NCBI RefSeq assembly: GCF_963678635.1
Contig: NC_087062.1
Span: forward strand, 55,685,270-55,749,269
From: Symsagittifera roscoffensis
Lineage: Eukaryota > Xenacoelomorpha > Acoela > Convolutidae
Direction: 5' to 3'
Length of the DNA stretch: 64,000 bases
Below the pieces are notes generated by a model, which had not been told where the DNA came from, ran no database searches, and saw only the letters and a list, made by a program, of their open reading frames with translations. Made by a program: the position numbers and the translations under genes. Each line of letters begins with the position of its first letter. The stretch's first letter is position 1. Below, in pieces: positions 1-11,500 of the stretch.

Positions 1-235
1 ACTCCGCAGGAAAATCTGATAATTAAAATATACTTTCGAAGGTAGAAGTAGATCAGCTTTTTCGTGACCTGACTTTTGCTGTTCGATTTCGATAGTGGTC
101 TTCCATCTAACAAAAAAATGACGTTAAATTGAAAAAAAAAATCAAAAATCATAATTGAGCGTGAAAAAAAAACAAACCAGAAAAATTACCAAGACATATA
201 TAAGAGTATTAACAAGTTCATGAATCGTAAAAACG
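1..235 (+). repeat. Dispersed repeat R1, copy a (partial)
   Basis: This is the first of about nine copies of an unclassified dispersed repeat. Shared landmarks in order are a 'gctgggaaatctgat' head, 'gaagtcgatcacgtttttcg', 'gctgttcgatagtgg', an A-rich middle, and a TATA-like tail 'ctatataagag'. The copy is cut by the window edge and diverged. Confidence 0.55.
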
Positions 236-568
236 CGGTAAACAAGGTCTTTAATATGATACTACACTTGGATTCTTACGAGTTTTCCTCGAAGTACCTA
301 AAACCCGTCGGAAAAACCTACCCTGCGTCATTTTCCCTTCCCGTCACTTCAAATTGATGTTTTTCTCGGCTTAAATATGCTCCTATGATAGTGTAGTTCA
401 TAACTCGAATATGATGTTGTAACAGTTTGCCCTCCTGGAGTCCTTCGTGAAAGTTGAATGGAAACAAAATGTTTCCTAAAAATATAAGGAATTTCCAAAA
501 ACACTAATGGACGTAAGCCGTGTAGGTATAACGGAAACTCTCTTCTCAACTTTCTAGCAGACCTTGAA

Positions 569-994
569 ATGATGAAAAAGTCCAGTTTCCATTTTGGAAC
601 CGCAAGCAGCGCCGGATTTCTTCTCACTTACGAAGCCAGATGCTTGAATCACATGTTCGTCACCGATTATATTTTTGGGCTTGATAAACACTACTATTAC
701 CCTATACAGCAACAACCCAATTTGGGAAAACTAGTTGACTGTTCAACCATTTTGACGAGACCCTACAAAACATTTGCGACGTATAATGAAATAAAAAGCG
801 AATCATCTGCAGTTCTCGAATCATTCAGAAATCCGAAATTATGCGAAGGTCAAATGGTCAATTATGAAATGAACATAAAAGTTCGCGAATCTTGGTATGA
901 GATACATTTTCTAGATTTGTCTTTTCACAACTCTCGAAAGCTCTTCTATGTTCCCTCATATGTTGTGCAGCATGAAATTTATATCATTTCTTAA
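569..994 (+). CDS. Doubtful 141-residue ORF of unknown function
   Basis: An open frame of 141 codons lies between two R1 repeat copies, so it may be chance or part of an unrecognised element. It is opposite in strand to IFT81. No signal peptide, membrane helix or known motif is visible. A pyrimidine-rich stretch ending in 'tttctag' just upstream could be a splice acceptor. I do not recognise it, and its reality is uncertain. Confidence 0.2.
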   Translation: MMKKSSFHFGTASSAGFLLTYEARCLNHMFVTDYIFGLDKHYYYPIQQQPNLGKLVDCSTILTRPYKTFATYNEIKSESSAVLESFRNPKLCEGQMVNYEMNIKVRESWYEIHFLDLSFHNSRKLFYVPSYVVQHEIYIIS

Positions 995-1049
995 TTGAAT
1001 TCAGGAGAATCCATCCAGTTAGTTTATTAACGTCCATAAATTTTTCTTT

Positions 1050-1295
1050 CGCTAGGAAATCTGATAATTTATTTCCATTTTCGAAAATAGAAGTCAATCA
1101 CGTTTTTCGGGACCTTTTTAATTTTGCTGTTTGATAGAGGAGTTTTCATTCCTTTTAACGAAGAAAATGAGCTGAACAGAAAAAGAAATCACAAGTCAAA
1201 CGCGAAAATCAAAAATGAGCGTGAACAAATTTAAAAAAAAATCAGCAAGACCTATATAAGAGTTTTCACTACGTTCATTACTCTTAAAAAGATGG
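1050..1295 (+). repeat. Dispersed repeat R1, copy b
   Basis: A fairly complete R1 copy. It has the 'aggaaatctgataattta' head, the 'gctgtttgatag' box, an A-rich middle with 'gcgtgaacaaattt', and the end 'cctatataagag' followed by 'ttactctt'. The AAGAG and CTCTT flanking the last ~25 bp can pair as a small terminal hairpin. Confidence 0.6.
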
Positions 1296-1359
1296 CCTTA
1301 AAGCACTTTTTGCAGAGTTTGTGGAACACTTTATGAGTGATACTTTTTCAAAAAAAAAT

Positions 1360-1485
1360 GAGAAAACTGAATCAATAAGTAAATCAATTTTTACTTCGCT
1401 GGGAAATCTTTTACAATTTCGCTATTCGACCTTTAAACGAAGGAAATGAGCTGAACAGAAAAAAAATCATCGCCACCTATATAAG
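1360..1485 (+). repeat. Dispersed repeat R1, copy c (internally deleted)
   Basis: A short R1 copy with the upstream box 'gagaaaactgaatcaata', the 'cgctgggaaatc' head and the 'cctatataag' tail, but much of the middle is missing. Confidence 0.5.
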
Positions 1486-1714
1486 TCTTACGTTTTCTTT
1501 AAAAAAATCGTGAGCATAATTACGCTTAAATGAGGCTTCAACTTACGAACTAACATGAGCTTCTTTTGAACTACATCAAAGTTTGAATATAGCTAATCAA
1601 CAGTTGAAAATTTAAAGAGAGACCGCCAAAATTGACTTCTGCAATCGAATAATTAGAAAACCTTATCTAAGGATTGATTCATATCAATTGATCTCGTTTT
1701 ACAGCTAATTAGAA

Positions 1715-1960
1715 TGTATTTAACTATAAATTTAACTATTACAAATAGCGTATAAATTATGCATTTCAAAAATCTCGAAGTATATCGAGTTGAAAAATCT
1801 CTGAAATGGGATTCTAATTATTATCCTTTAGTATGAAACAATTAACTTTTTCTGCTCAACTGATTATGTCAACTAATACTAACCAAATGTCAAAGCACAT
1901 CTAAATGAAATTCAAAAGTGCCACCAAAAGCAGCACTTTTATTTGCGACTTAGTTTGATA
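1715..1960. repeat. Dispersed repeat R2, copy 1
   Basis: About 245 bp similar in order to 4345-4615. Shared blocks are 'ataaattatgcatttcaaaa', 'gagttgaaaaat', 'aaatgtcaaagcacat' and 'tgccac.aaaag.ag.actt'. The family is unknown; no coding potential or clear termini are seen. Confidence 0.55.
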
Positions 1961-2217
1961 GTAAGTTCCAGCGTTCTATCACACTACGCTACGTAATTAG
2001 CAAAGGAACAAAACTTTCGAAGCGAAACGGAAACAAAGTCGACAATCTTTGAACAGACACAAAAAACAAAGATTTTCAAAAAATCTTAAACATTTCAAGT
2101 CCCTATTGAAACTATAATGAACAACACTTGCACTTGCAACTACAAGAAAAATCCGTCATTTGACAACGAAGCCGACAATCTTCGAAGTTTTTCTTTTGTG
2201 AACTTGGAACAAACCAG

Positions 2218-2700
2218 TCACAAATAAGGTTAAAAGGAAGGTCGGACTGGCGATCGGAAGCGCAAAAGAGAATCAACGAAAAGATCTTCGAAGACATCAG
2301 AGAAGATGTGAACAGACAAAAGGAGGAGCGTCGATATGAGTTATACTCGAAGTTGGTACCGGAAAACAACCCACACAGACGAATGACAGGTGGGAAACCA
2401 CTTCAGGAAGGAGAAGGACGTTCGAGAGAAGCAGAAGTTAGTCTCCACCGTATTAGACTCAATAGAGCTCCATTTCTGCGGGAAACCCTCTTTAAACACG
2501 GGAAAATAGAGGAAGGGTCGTGCCCGCATTGCTTCAGCGAAACTGAAGACACCATACACTGGCTTACGAAATGCCCCAAATGGGATCAAGAAAGAAATGC
2601 GATTTTTGGTGGCCAACCACCCGCGTCAATTATCCAAACGAAACCCGAACAAGTAATCGAATTCATCCGTGCTACGGCGAGCAAGCCCCCCAATCATTTA
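2218..2700 (+). mobile_element. LINE 3' fragment (C-terminal end of ORF2)
   Basis: The plus strand encodes the far C-terminal part of a non-LTR retrotransposon ORF2. It reads through an Arg/Glu-rich stretch, then 'RLNRAPFLRETLFKHG' and a Cys/His cluster of the form CPHC-x8-H-x5-CP, the usual post-RNase-H tail of jockey/CR1/I-type LINEs. There is no RT in this fragment, so the copy is 5' truncated. It runs straight into an (AC)n microsatellite, which may represent a decayed simple-repeat 3' tail. The clade cannot be fixed from this piece. Confidence 0.65.
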
Positions 2701-2706
2701 CGGGGA

Positions 2707-2757
<51 letters not shown>
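2707..2757. repeat. (AC)n microsatellite
   Basis: About 25 perfect AC dinucleotides directly after the LINE fragment. The His-Thr run it would encode is an artefact of the repeat. Confidence 0.95.
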
Positions 2758-2760
<3 letters not shown>

Positions 2761-3000
2761 TTCGAAACTGATTTTTTTTTTAATTTAAAAAGTTTCAAGT
2801 ACCCCTGAAACTAGATTAAACATCACATGCACTTGCAATTACAAGGAAAGCTGATTACAACACAAGCAAAATCCGTGATGTTGTAACTAAACCGACAATA
2901 CTTGAGTAGACAAACGAAAACCCGACAATTCAATTTTTACTAACGATTCGAAAGCACGACATTTCGATTTTTGAAAAAAATTCTATTGCATACAAAAGGT

Positions 3001-3070
3001 CCAGCCGAAATTCGAAACCCCGACCATAGGGTGCAAAGGCGACGGCGTTACCTCAAGGCCACAAGGGAAC
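3001..3070 (-). mobile_element. tRNA-derived SINE head 1
   Basis: On the minus strand there is an A-box-like 'TGGCCTTGAGGT' and, about 35 bp later, a B-box-like 'GGTTTCGAATTTC', the spacing of an RNA polymerase III promoter in a tRNA-derived SINE. The tRNA fold is degraded, so this is not a functional tRNA gene. The body and 3' end were not delimited. Confidence 0.55.
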
Positions 3071-4080
3071 GAACCTGCACGTTGTTAGGCTTGAAATAAA
3101 GCGAGTAAGAAATGCAAGTAATAAAAAAGTGAGAAATGCAGGTAAGATTTAGAAGAAAAGTTATTTAAGGTAAAAAGTCTAGTTCCCAATTACAAACACT
3201 TGGTCTCGCAATTGTAATAATTGAAAATTAACTACCTTCAGAAAATTGCAAAACAGACCAACAGACGGTTCAAAAGTTCTCTCTGAACTCAATGAAATCA
3301 AAACTCTTGCACACTTCAGAAACATTTTGTCACTCTAATCAAAACTAAACCAATTCAAAAAATTTTATCAAACTATATTTAATATTCCACCGAGATTACT
3401 TAAAATTAAACCAGTTTTTGCACTTCAAAAATCCACTAAATTTCTCGCCATTTTTAGAAGATTAACCCTCAAGAGTAATAGACATTCATTCCAGAAAACT
3501 ATTCACAATTCATGAAAGAGGATAGACCAAGAATATTTAAGTTTCAAATGGCTGCCCTGTAATCCAATTAAGTTCAAAATACTTCATGAAAAAAAACTGG
3601 AATTAAAATTTACGCACATTTCAAACTCAAAATCAATTATGCTTAGATTCCCTTTGATTACTTAGAGGATTGATTGTAATACAAAATGTTACAAAGTTAC
3701 TCTAAGAAAAGTTTTATTTTAGTCAGAAATTTTAATCAGGAACTAGTTAACTTAAATTTCTTCAACTGGTTAACTAAAGGTGTTGTGTGCATATAACCTC
3801 CGAAGCACCGTTGGAAACGGATGAAGAGTTTTTGACTGAGGACAACTGAGTCCATGCAGCAGTAACGAGTGAAAAACCGTCAGGAGGGATTCAGTTTGCG
3901 GAGAGCGTTAAGCGGGCTATAGGCACATGACGCAGTTAGTGGAGACCGTAAAGCAAAGTAAATACGTTATTTGGTCTTTGCTTTCAAATAAAATTTTACA
4001 CAGAGGCCAAGCTGCGCTTCACAAATACTTGCTAGAACACGACCTTATATCAGCACTATCAAGTGAAATAAGCAGTAGAA
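3071..4080. other. AT-rich stretch without recognised genes
   Basis: About 1 kb of AT-rich sequence. No exon with splice sites, no RNA gene and no repeat structure could be supported. The missing 3' exons of IFT81 were looked for here on the minus strand and not found. Confidence 0.5.
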
Positions 4081-4084
4081 ATAA

Positions 4085-4205
4085 GCATCGAATTAGCAAA
4101 AACTCGGCTACGTGTCGGATTCGAATTAGCAAAAAAAACTCTGCTACGTGTCGGATTCGAATTAGCAAAAACTCGGCTACGTTTCGGATTCGACCTAGCA
4201 AATAT
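4085..4205. repeat. Three-copy tandem repeat, about 40 bp
   Basis: Three head-to-tail units containing 'gaattagcaaaaactcggct' and 'acgtgtcggattcga'. The middle unit has extra A residues. The ORFs through this stretch simply reflect the repeat. Confidence 0.8.
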
Positions 4206-4344
4206 GAGTCTCACACACTAACCACGCATGCTTAAAATCCTCAAAATAACGCAGCTACATATGCTACTAAATTGCCAATTCGATGCAGCAAAAGTAGCAG
4301 CACACACAAAAAAATTTGCATGTAATAAATTGAAAAGCATAAAA

Positions 4345-4615
4345 CCAAATTATGAATAAATTATGCATTTCAAAAAAATTGCGAAATACATTGAGTTGAA
4401 AAATTTCTGAAATCGAGCTTTTCATCTTTGTACTGCTGTTTGAAATGAACAACAGTTTTTTTCAGTTCATTTGATGAATTAAAAATTCATCAGCTGTTAG
4501 CTTTTAACTAATCAAATGTCAAAGCACATATGATATTATACTGCTACCCCAGCCTACCGATTCGAATGTGCCACTAAAAGTAGAACTTCTATTCGCGACT
4601 TAGGTTGGAAAAAGG
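4345..4615. repeat. Dispersed repeat R2, copy 2
   Basis: Second copy of the repeat seen at 1715-1960, with the same block order and moderate divergence. Confidence 0.55.
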
Positions 4616-5094
4616 AAAGTTCGGAGTTATACGCTTTGCTTCGCAAGTGTAAAAAGGATGCGAAAAATTCCGAACAAAAAAAAACTTTTTAAAAACATGA
4701 CAGAAATAAGTGAGCAAACATTTCATAAGAGTGGCTTCATAAATAATTCATAAAAGTGGCTTTTAAAATACAATTTACTTCATTTGTTTCTTAATTGCTG
4801 AGCGCAAATTGTTTTCAGAATAAAAATATAGTATAGCCACGAGACGGTTGGGTTAAGGTTTGATATAGCCAAGAAACAGCTGCAAAGATGCTAATGCAAT
4901 CTTAGAAATCGACAAAAAATGGCATGTTTTTTTTCGTTTTCAAGTGACTTTATGATGCAAGCCACATGAACTTAGTCAGCAGAAAGTTTTTGTTCTTAAT
5001 TTCTTAAGCATTTTCGCAAAATACAATACTTTAAAGATATTTGAATTCAAGAATCTTGCATCATTTGTATTTTTTAAATTAAACTGACCAAGCA
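4616..5094. other. Non-coding stretch
   Basis: AT-rich, with no supported feature. It lies 3' of the last IFT81 exon I can place and is presumably intron or 3' flank. Confidence 0.4.
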
Positions 5095-5340
5095 AGTAGA
5101 GAAAAAAAACTGGATCAATGGGTTCTTTTTTTAACCCGCTGGAAAATTTTGCACTATTTGCAATTTTTTCATCAAAAAGCTGCTTTTGATCTCAAATTAG
5201 AAATCGAATATGAGAAGCTAGCTCCAAAAGACAAACCGCGAAGAGCAAAAAAATGAGCGAACAAATCCACTTTCCGTGAAAAAAAAACAACCTACATAAG
5301 TGAACATTTTGTTCAGGCGTCATTAACTCTCCTAAACTGG
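5095..5340 (+). repeat. Dispersed repeat R1, copy d
   Basis: R1 copy with 'aaactggatcaatgggtt', 'ccgctggaaaat' and a diverged tail 'cctacataag'. It ends only about 20 bp from the donor of IFT81 exon 12. Confidence 0.5.
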
Positions 5341-5359
5341 CAAAAATATCAGTTCTTAC

Positions 5360-5518
5360 ATCTATCTGGTTCTGAAGTTGGAACATGCGTGTCTCATGTC
5401 CAGTCATCTCTCCTCTAAGTGCAGTGACAGATCTCTCCAGGTCGTTTCTCTGGGTCTCGTGTTGGCTCTTCACTGCATCATACTTTGACTTCAGGTCTGA
5501 ATGAGCCGTCTTCAGCTC
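5360..5518 (-). CDS. IFT81: IFT81 exon 12 (last exon placed)
   Basis: 159 bp, 53 codons, TTCAG acceptor and GTAAGA donor. 'KSKYDAVKSQHETQRNDLER' aligns with the family stretch '[20 protein letters not shown]'. It ends 'FQLQNQID' with no stop, so at least one further exon is required. Confidence 0.88.
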
Positions 5519-8500
5519 CTGAACAGCCAAACTAGACATTAAGAGATAACTACCTCGAAGTTACATTCAAATTTAAAACAGCTGCATCTTTTCTGTAATA
5601 CGGAGAAAACTGATGTTTCGAGCTTTGGATCATAATGCTTTAATTTGATTCACTGAATTTCATCAAAACCGGAGCAAAAGCTATCGCGAGAATTTTTCTT
5701 GTTTTGAGCCTTATAAGAGAAAAACAACACAAGTATCCTCCAATTCTTATAGCACCGATTTGAATTAGTTAAGTGCCATAGCCATTATTCAAAAACCAAA
5801 ACAGTCAATTGTAACAACTAGTTCACGAATATCAAACAACAAATTCTGCTCATAATCTTTCGATGTGTGAAGAAATACAGCTTAGCATACAATGATTTCT
5901 CTCTGTCTCCTTGCTCTACTCACCCTGACTTCAGTCCTGAGCTGTTTGACCTGCTTGAGCGGCTGCTCTATCTCCGACCTCTTCTCCTGTATCTTCTCCC
6001 TCAGATCCTCCACCACATTCGAGTAGTCCATCAGGGTCTGGCCCTTCCTCTCATCTATCTCACTCTTCAGAGTGGACACCTTCTCCAGCTGGCCCTGGGT
6101 GGCAGAGAAGCCACTCACACCCTGTCGCTGTTCCTCCTCTTGCTACATTCCAACAAACAAATCCTGATTTTGACCGGTAATAACATTTCAGTTTTCAAGC
6201 CACTCACTCACCAACATAGATTGTTATATAAACTGTAAGTTCAAGTAATAGTTCAGATTGGGAGAATAACAAATGATCCGGTCTGCCGCCTGGAATTTTT
6301 GTTCCGATCAATTCGAGCAAATAATGCGAGCGAACAGGCTTACAATAGCATTTTTGCTTAATGTAGACCGTGAAAACGTAGTTTTACTCAAGTAAAATTG
6401 TTTTAGCGCCATTTGGAAATTAAGAACTTCAAAAATCCAAAAAAATTTATTTACTTTTTTGATATATATTTTTTTCTGAGTCATTTTTCTACAAATTTGT
6501 CTATTTTACTATGACTGTCGAATATTCCTAAATTCCAGTTTTTCGTTCAGATCCATTTATCACACCACGCAGAAAAAAAAACGACACTAACTTGAAGAAA
6601 AAAAACTTTTTGTTTTTTTTAGACTGTGGTCTGGACATTCTGTGCTACTTCTGTCTGGACAGATCAACAAAATTCAATCTAAGCTTGAGCTTCCAAAGCG
6701 ATTCCAGTTAACCTTAACCGGATCAGAATTAACTATATCTTTATTTTTGCGCAGGACTTTCTAATTCGCTAATAAATTATAATGAAAAGATGTAATCCAA
6801 TTTCGGTTTTGGATTTAAGTCACAACTTATGTTATGTCGAGCTAGAACAGTGTTGTTCATTCGGGATTCAAATATTTTGGAATGTTCAATTTGCTTTTTC
6901 TTTCAACTTAACATGTACATCATACACTTACTCATTAATTAAACTTTGCCCACTGGGATAAAACAACCATGAAGAATGTATTGACTGACCAATTGAGTAT
7001 TGAGGGCGTTGAGTTCGTTCTGCAGTAGTATCTTGGTCCTGTCTATGTCCACCCTGTGAGCCCTGAGAGCATCGTACTCTTTAGTGAGTCTCTTGTGCTG
7101 TTCCAAACTCCGCTTGATTTCCTCTTTCAAATCGTCTTTGAACTTCATAGTATCTTGCTAAACACAAACAATCTTTTAAATTCAGGTAACTCTTTGAGCA
7201 ATGGACAAGTACCAGTCAGAAAAGAGCGTGTAGTTTTATAAATAGTCATAACGAAAAAATAGTTTAGAATTTCTTCAAAATACCCTTGGTTTTGCATGAG
7301 CTGGACTGAAGAATTAAAAAAGTGAATAAATAACACATGAAAACAAAAAAACGACAAGAGCAGCCGGCCGCTCTGCTAGTAGCACAGAAGGCCTCGACTG
7401 AAGATCTCATTACAAAATTATATTTAAGAATTTCCATTATTTAGAACAATTATTCAAAATTGTTTTTCAAATCCAATATGGGTGCAGATGATTAACCCAG
7501 ATAATTTTGAAAAAAAAAGTTTTTTTAGCATATTAACTAGCTAATGCCTTGAAATAATTGAAAGTAAAAACAAGGGAAATTATACGCCTAATTTAGAGTC
7601 TGAATAGCATAACATTAATTCCGGTTTTTCTCGACACTGAGCCAACACACAGTTGGAAAACACATAGCCATCACACAATTGGAAAAGAGAAATCTGAAAA
7701 CTAAAATCCACTTTCGCAACAAAAGTCGACCACGTTTTTCGTTATCTTAAATTTTTGCTGTTCGATAGTAGAATTTGCGATCCTTTTCACAAAAAAATGA
7801 ACTAAACTTAAAAGGAAATCAAAAGAAAACCCGCGAAAAACTAAATTTCAGCGTGTACAAATTTCAATACATTTTACTGAAAAAAAACATAGCCAACAGA
7901 CATTTGGAAAGAAGTCAATGAGTAAAAGTGAACAGAAGAAAAACAACTTTCGCAATTCAAAGAAAAACAGATACCCACGAAGCTCTATGAAATTTTAGAA
8001 TAATGTATGCTTGGCTCTGTGTTGAAAAAATTAACCCAATTTGAGAAAACTAGACCAAAAGGAAAAAAATTTTATTCCGCTGGGAAATCTGAAAGTTAAA
8101 TTCCACTTTCTAAATTAGAAGTCGATCACGTTTTTGCGACCTTTATATTTTTGCTGTTCGATAGTTGAGTTTGCCTTTCCTTTAACAAAGAAATGAAGTG
8201 AACTGAAAAAGTAATCAAAAGTCAAACCGAGATGCATCTCAAACATAGCATGGCAAGCTAGACGACAGAAAAAGAAGACGAGCACCACTCCGTCAGCCGA
8301 AAAAAAAACTTAAATTTTCTAGTTTGTCTCAAATGAAGTTCAATTCGGGGAAAAATTTCAAAAAAGACGGTTTGGCAGAGCTAATGTAGCATCAACTAAA
8401 AATTTAGGAAGAGGTAAGTAAGCCGACAATACTTGAACAAGCACCAATTGAGCATACTAACAAGCAACAAACAGCATAATATACAAATTTCGAATGGAGG

Positions 8501-11500
8501 TAGGTAGAGTTGACAAAAGGCTTCTCAAAGGCGTGATTAAGTCATTATGTTAGACTTATTGATAACCTGAAAGTCTGTTCCAATTTGGTAATCGCAAGAG
8601 AAAAATCAAACAGCGAAACCATTTTAAAGCAGAGCTTCGCACCACTTGCGATGCAACAAAATCATTTAAAAAATAAATAAAAAAAAATTGAATGTTGACA
8701 AAACTGGGTGAACCAAAATGAAGGACTCCTAGGGCCTAGTTAAAGCTGGAGGCAAGTGTCTGATTTTTTTGAACGTAGTTACAGTGATGCGGGACGAAAT
8801 GCGTAAGTTGAAAAGTAAACTTTGCCCAAAACTTTCTCTAGAAAAATAAGTAAGAGTGACAATTTTTGAGATTTTGGAAATTTCCAACAGACAAAACAAG
8901 TCTCAACCTAGGGGATCGATTAAACCTATGATATCAGATTTGACAAGATAGTTATCGAGACAATCCCAAAAAACGGTCAACAAATTATAAAGTTGACATT
9001 TCCCAAAAATCATAGCTTTTTGTTTTGAAAACGATGGGCCAAGCCGCATATGCAGAAGATATTCGAAAAAACTGTCAAAAAAATCTAAAATTTCACTATT
9101 CCGAGGGCCATCATTTTATGAGCCAAAAAAAAGTTTGGGAGCAGACGCTAATCGAGGGGAGCTTTCAAATCTCTTCAATTCATTCAAACCAAAATCTCAG
9201 ACTTGCTTGATTAGTTTTTGAGAAAACGAACAAAACAAAATATCGGTCAAATATTTCCCACACCTTTTCGAAGGCTTTAGACGAAGGGGTCAAGCAAAAA
9301 GAGACCAGGTGAGTAAGCAGACACACAAGAGTGTAGGCGCTCATTCTATGGACACCGATTTTTTGAAAATCGGTAGAAGGGTTTTTGAAACTAAACTTTT
9401 TGCAAAAGGTGATAAAATTTTCCAAAGCGTTTCCAAAAAAAATAAAATAAAAAACCCAATCCCAAACATTTTCATGAAACCTGTTTTTATCAAACAGAAC
9501 TTCTAGGCAAACATGCCAAGCAATAAATTCGAAATTCAAATAAGCAACTGAATAACACTTCTTTAAGCAACCATTTGGTCACCCTATGAACAGCAAGTGA
9601 GAGCAGTGAACATACGGAGTAGAGGTGTTCCAGTTCTTTGATCTGCTCTTCGAAATGTGAGTTGGCCTGCAGTAGTTCACTGTTCCGCTCCTCTTCCCCC
9701 CTCACCTCCTCTTCCACACTCTGCAGCTGCCTCTCCATGTTGCCAATCTATACCACAAAAACAACAACACACAAGATAGAAACCAATTATCACACAAATA
9801 CGTAATGTCTTATAACAACAATGCTCCATACACCGATGATCATGAAACCACTAAACGCAGACACATCGTTATTTAATCTGGAGTCAAACTTCACAGGAAA
9901 GAGATTCAAAAACCGATTAAAACTTCCAAAAGCAGCTTCAACGGTGAAAATACCATTTGGAAAGTTCATTGCGTCAGTGACCACACTTCATTTTTAGTTG
10001 CAAACGCGAAATTACAAAAGCGTAACATTTGACATACTTGTTTCTGAATGACGTTCCGTGCCTTGAGAGACTCTGGGTCCGACTCTAGATCCAGGGCAGT
10101 TTGCGTTAAATTGCGAATTTCAGATTGCAGCAGCTCGGCCTGTAACAAAAAAAATAAGTTGATATAAATTGCGCAGCAAACATATCTATAGCATAGACTA
10201 GGAACTAAACGCCAATATCGCCACAAGAGCAAACCAGCAAAAAAAATTACACTTCAAAATCTTCTTGTCCAACTTTCTAGTATGGCGTTAGCGAGTCGAG
10301 ACTTGATTATTTTTTGAGTTTTGAGAAATACAGGACGAAATCTGCATTGTCGGTATCAAAGATGACAACACTCGATAGGCAGCTAACTGGCCTCTTTAAT
10401 TGTTCAACCACGATATGATTTTTTTTACAGAGGCAAAGCTGAGTTTCGCGCCACTTGCGACATAAGAAGTATATTAAAACAGTATATGATTAAGACACTA
10501 AAGAACTATCAAAGAGGGTTCGAACGTTGCTACTGTCGAAGAAACAATTAGAAAAACAAAAATAATAATAAAAATCAAGTTTTTTCAGGTTTAAATTTAT
10601 TTGAAAATTTGTAAGAGTTACAAGAGGGGTTGAATTTGAGCATTCGAAAACTTACATTTGGAGCCAAAGTCTTAAAGATCTCAGATAACAGATAAAAGAT
10701 CTCAGATAACAGATGAATAATATCAAAAAATTGTAGGAAACAAAATATTAGGTGAACAAGCCGACAGAATTAAAGCCGACAGCCAATCAGCTGAAAATAA
10801 ACCATAACTGTTCTGCAAAAAATTGATGTACTGCCCAAATAGTATCCACAAAAGCTATATAGGTACTGAATGCAAGGTGATCTAAATAATTCGGAAAATT
10901 ACCACGGAGAGCTTAATCGAAGCAAAAAAGTAATACCGACATTGTATAACTATACATACAACTAGATCTATCAGAATGAATGAAGATAGTTAGCATCGGA
11001 ACCAAACTTACCAAGCGGTAACAAAACAGAAAATACCTCAGTAGAAACCCTTCATACCAAAAAAACTCAAAAAAAATTGGAGTCCTGTTCCTCTCAGAAC
11101 AAACACGACACAAAACTTTAAAAATTACAACCAATGTAAAAAACAAATTTCAATTCCACACGATGTTTCAAAGCTAAAACACAAAACAATTACAGTGAAA
11201 ATAGTTTACACAAACAATAAACGATTCTTAGATGTCACAACTAAGCCGAAAAAACGTAAGCAGACATAATAGGCCGAAATTTTTTTGAACCGGAATATTT
11301 ACCGTTTGAAAAAAAACAGGACCTGGTCAGATAGTTTCGAACCCAGGACATTTGTCTTCCCAAGCGTATTCGTTACCTCCAAGCTAATTGTGCAGGAGAC
11401 AAAAAACAGCCAATCGAAGATTGGAAAAGAGCAATGAACGCAAGTAAACAAAAAAACACTGACTTTGTTGAAAAAGTCTCAACTTTCGAATTTCGAAGAA

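Noticed and set aside
2308-2808. His/Thr-rich 166-residue protein
   Set aside because: The first part is a LINE ORF2 tail and the His-Thr run is the (AC)n microsatellite read as codons.
3001-3070. Functional tRNA gene
   Set aside because: A and B boxes are present but the stems do not pair well; a SINE head is the better reading.
1-5350. C-terminal exons of IFT81
   Set aside because: About 90 residues should follow exon 12, but no minus-strand open segment with acceptor, Lys/Glu-rich coiled coil and stop was found here.
5867-6238. Plus-strand 123-residue ORF rich in Leu
   Set aside because: It is the antisense shadow of IFT81 exon 11.
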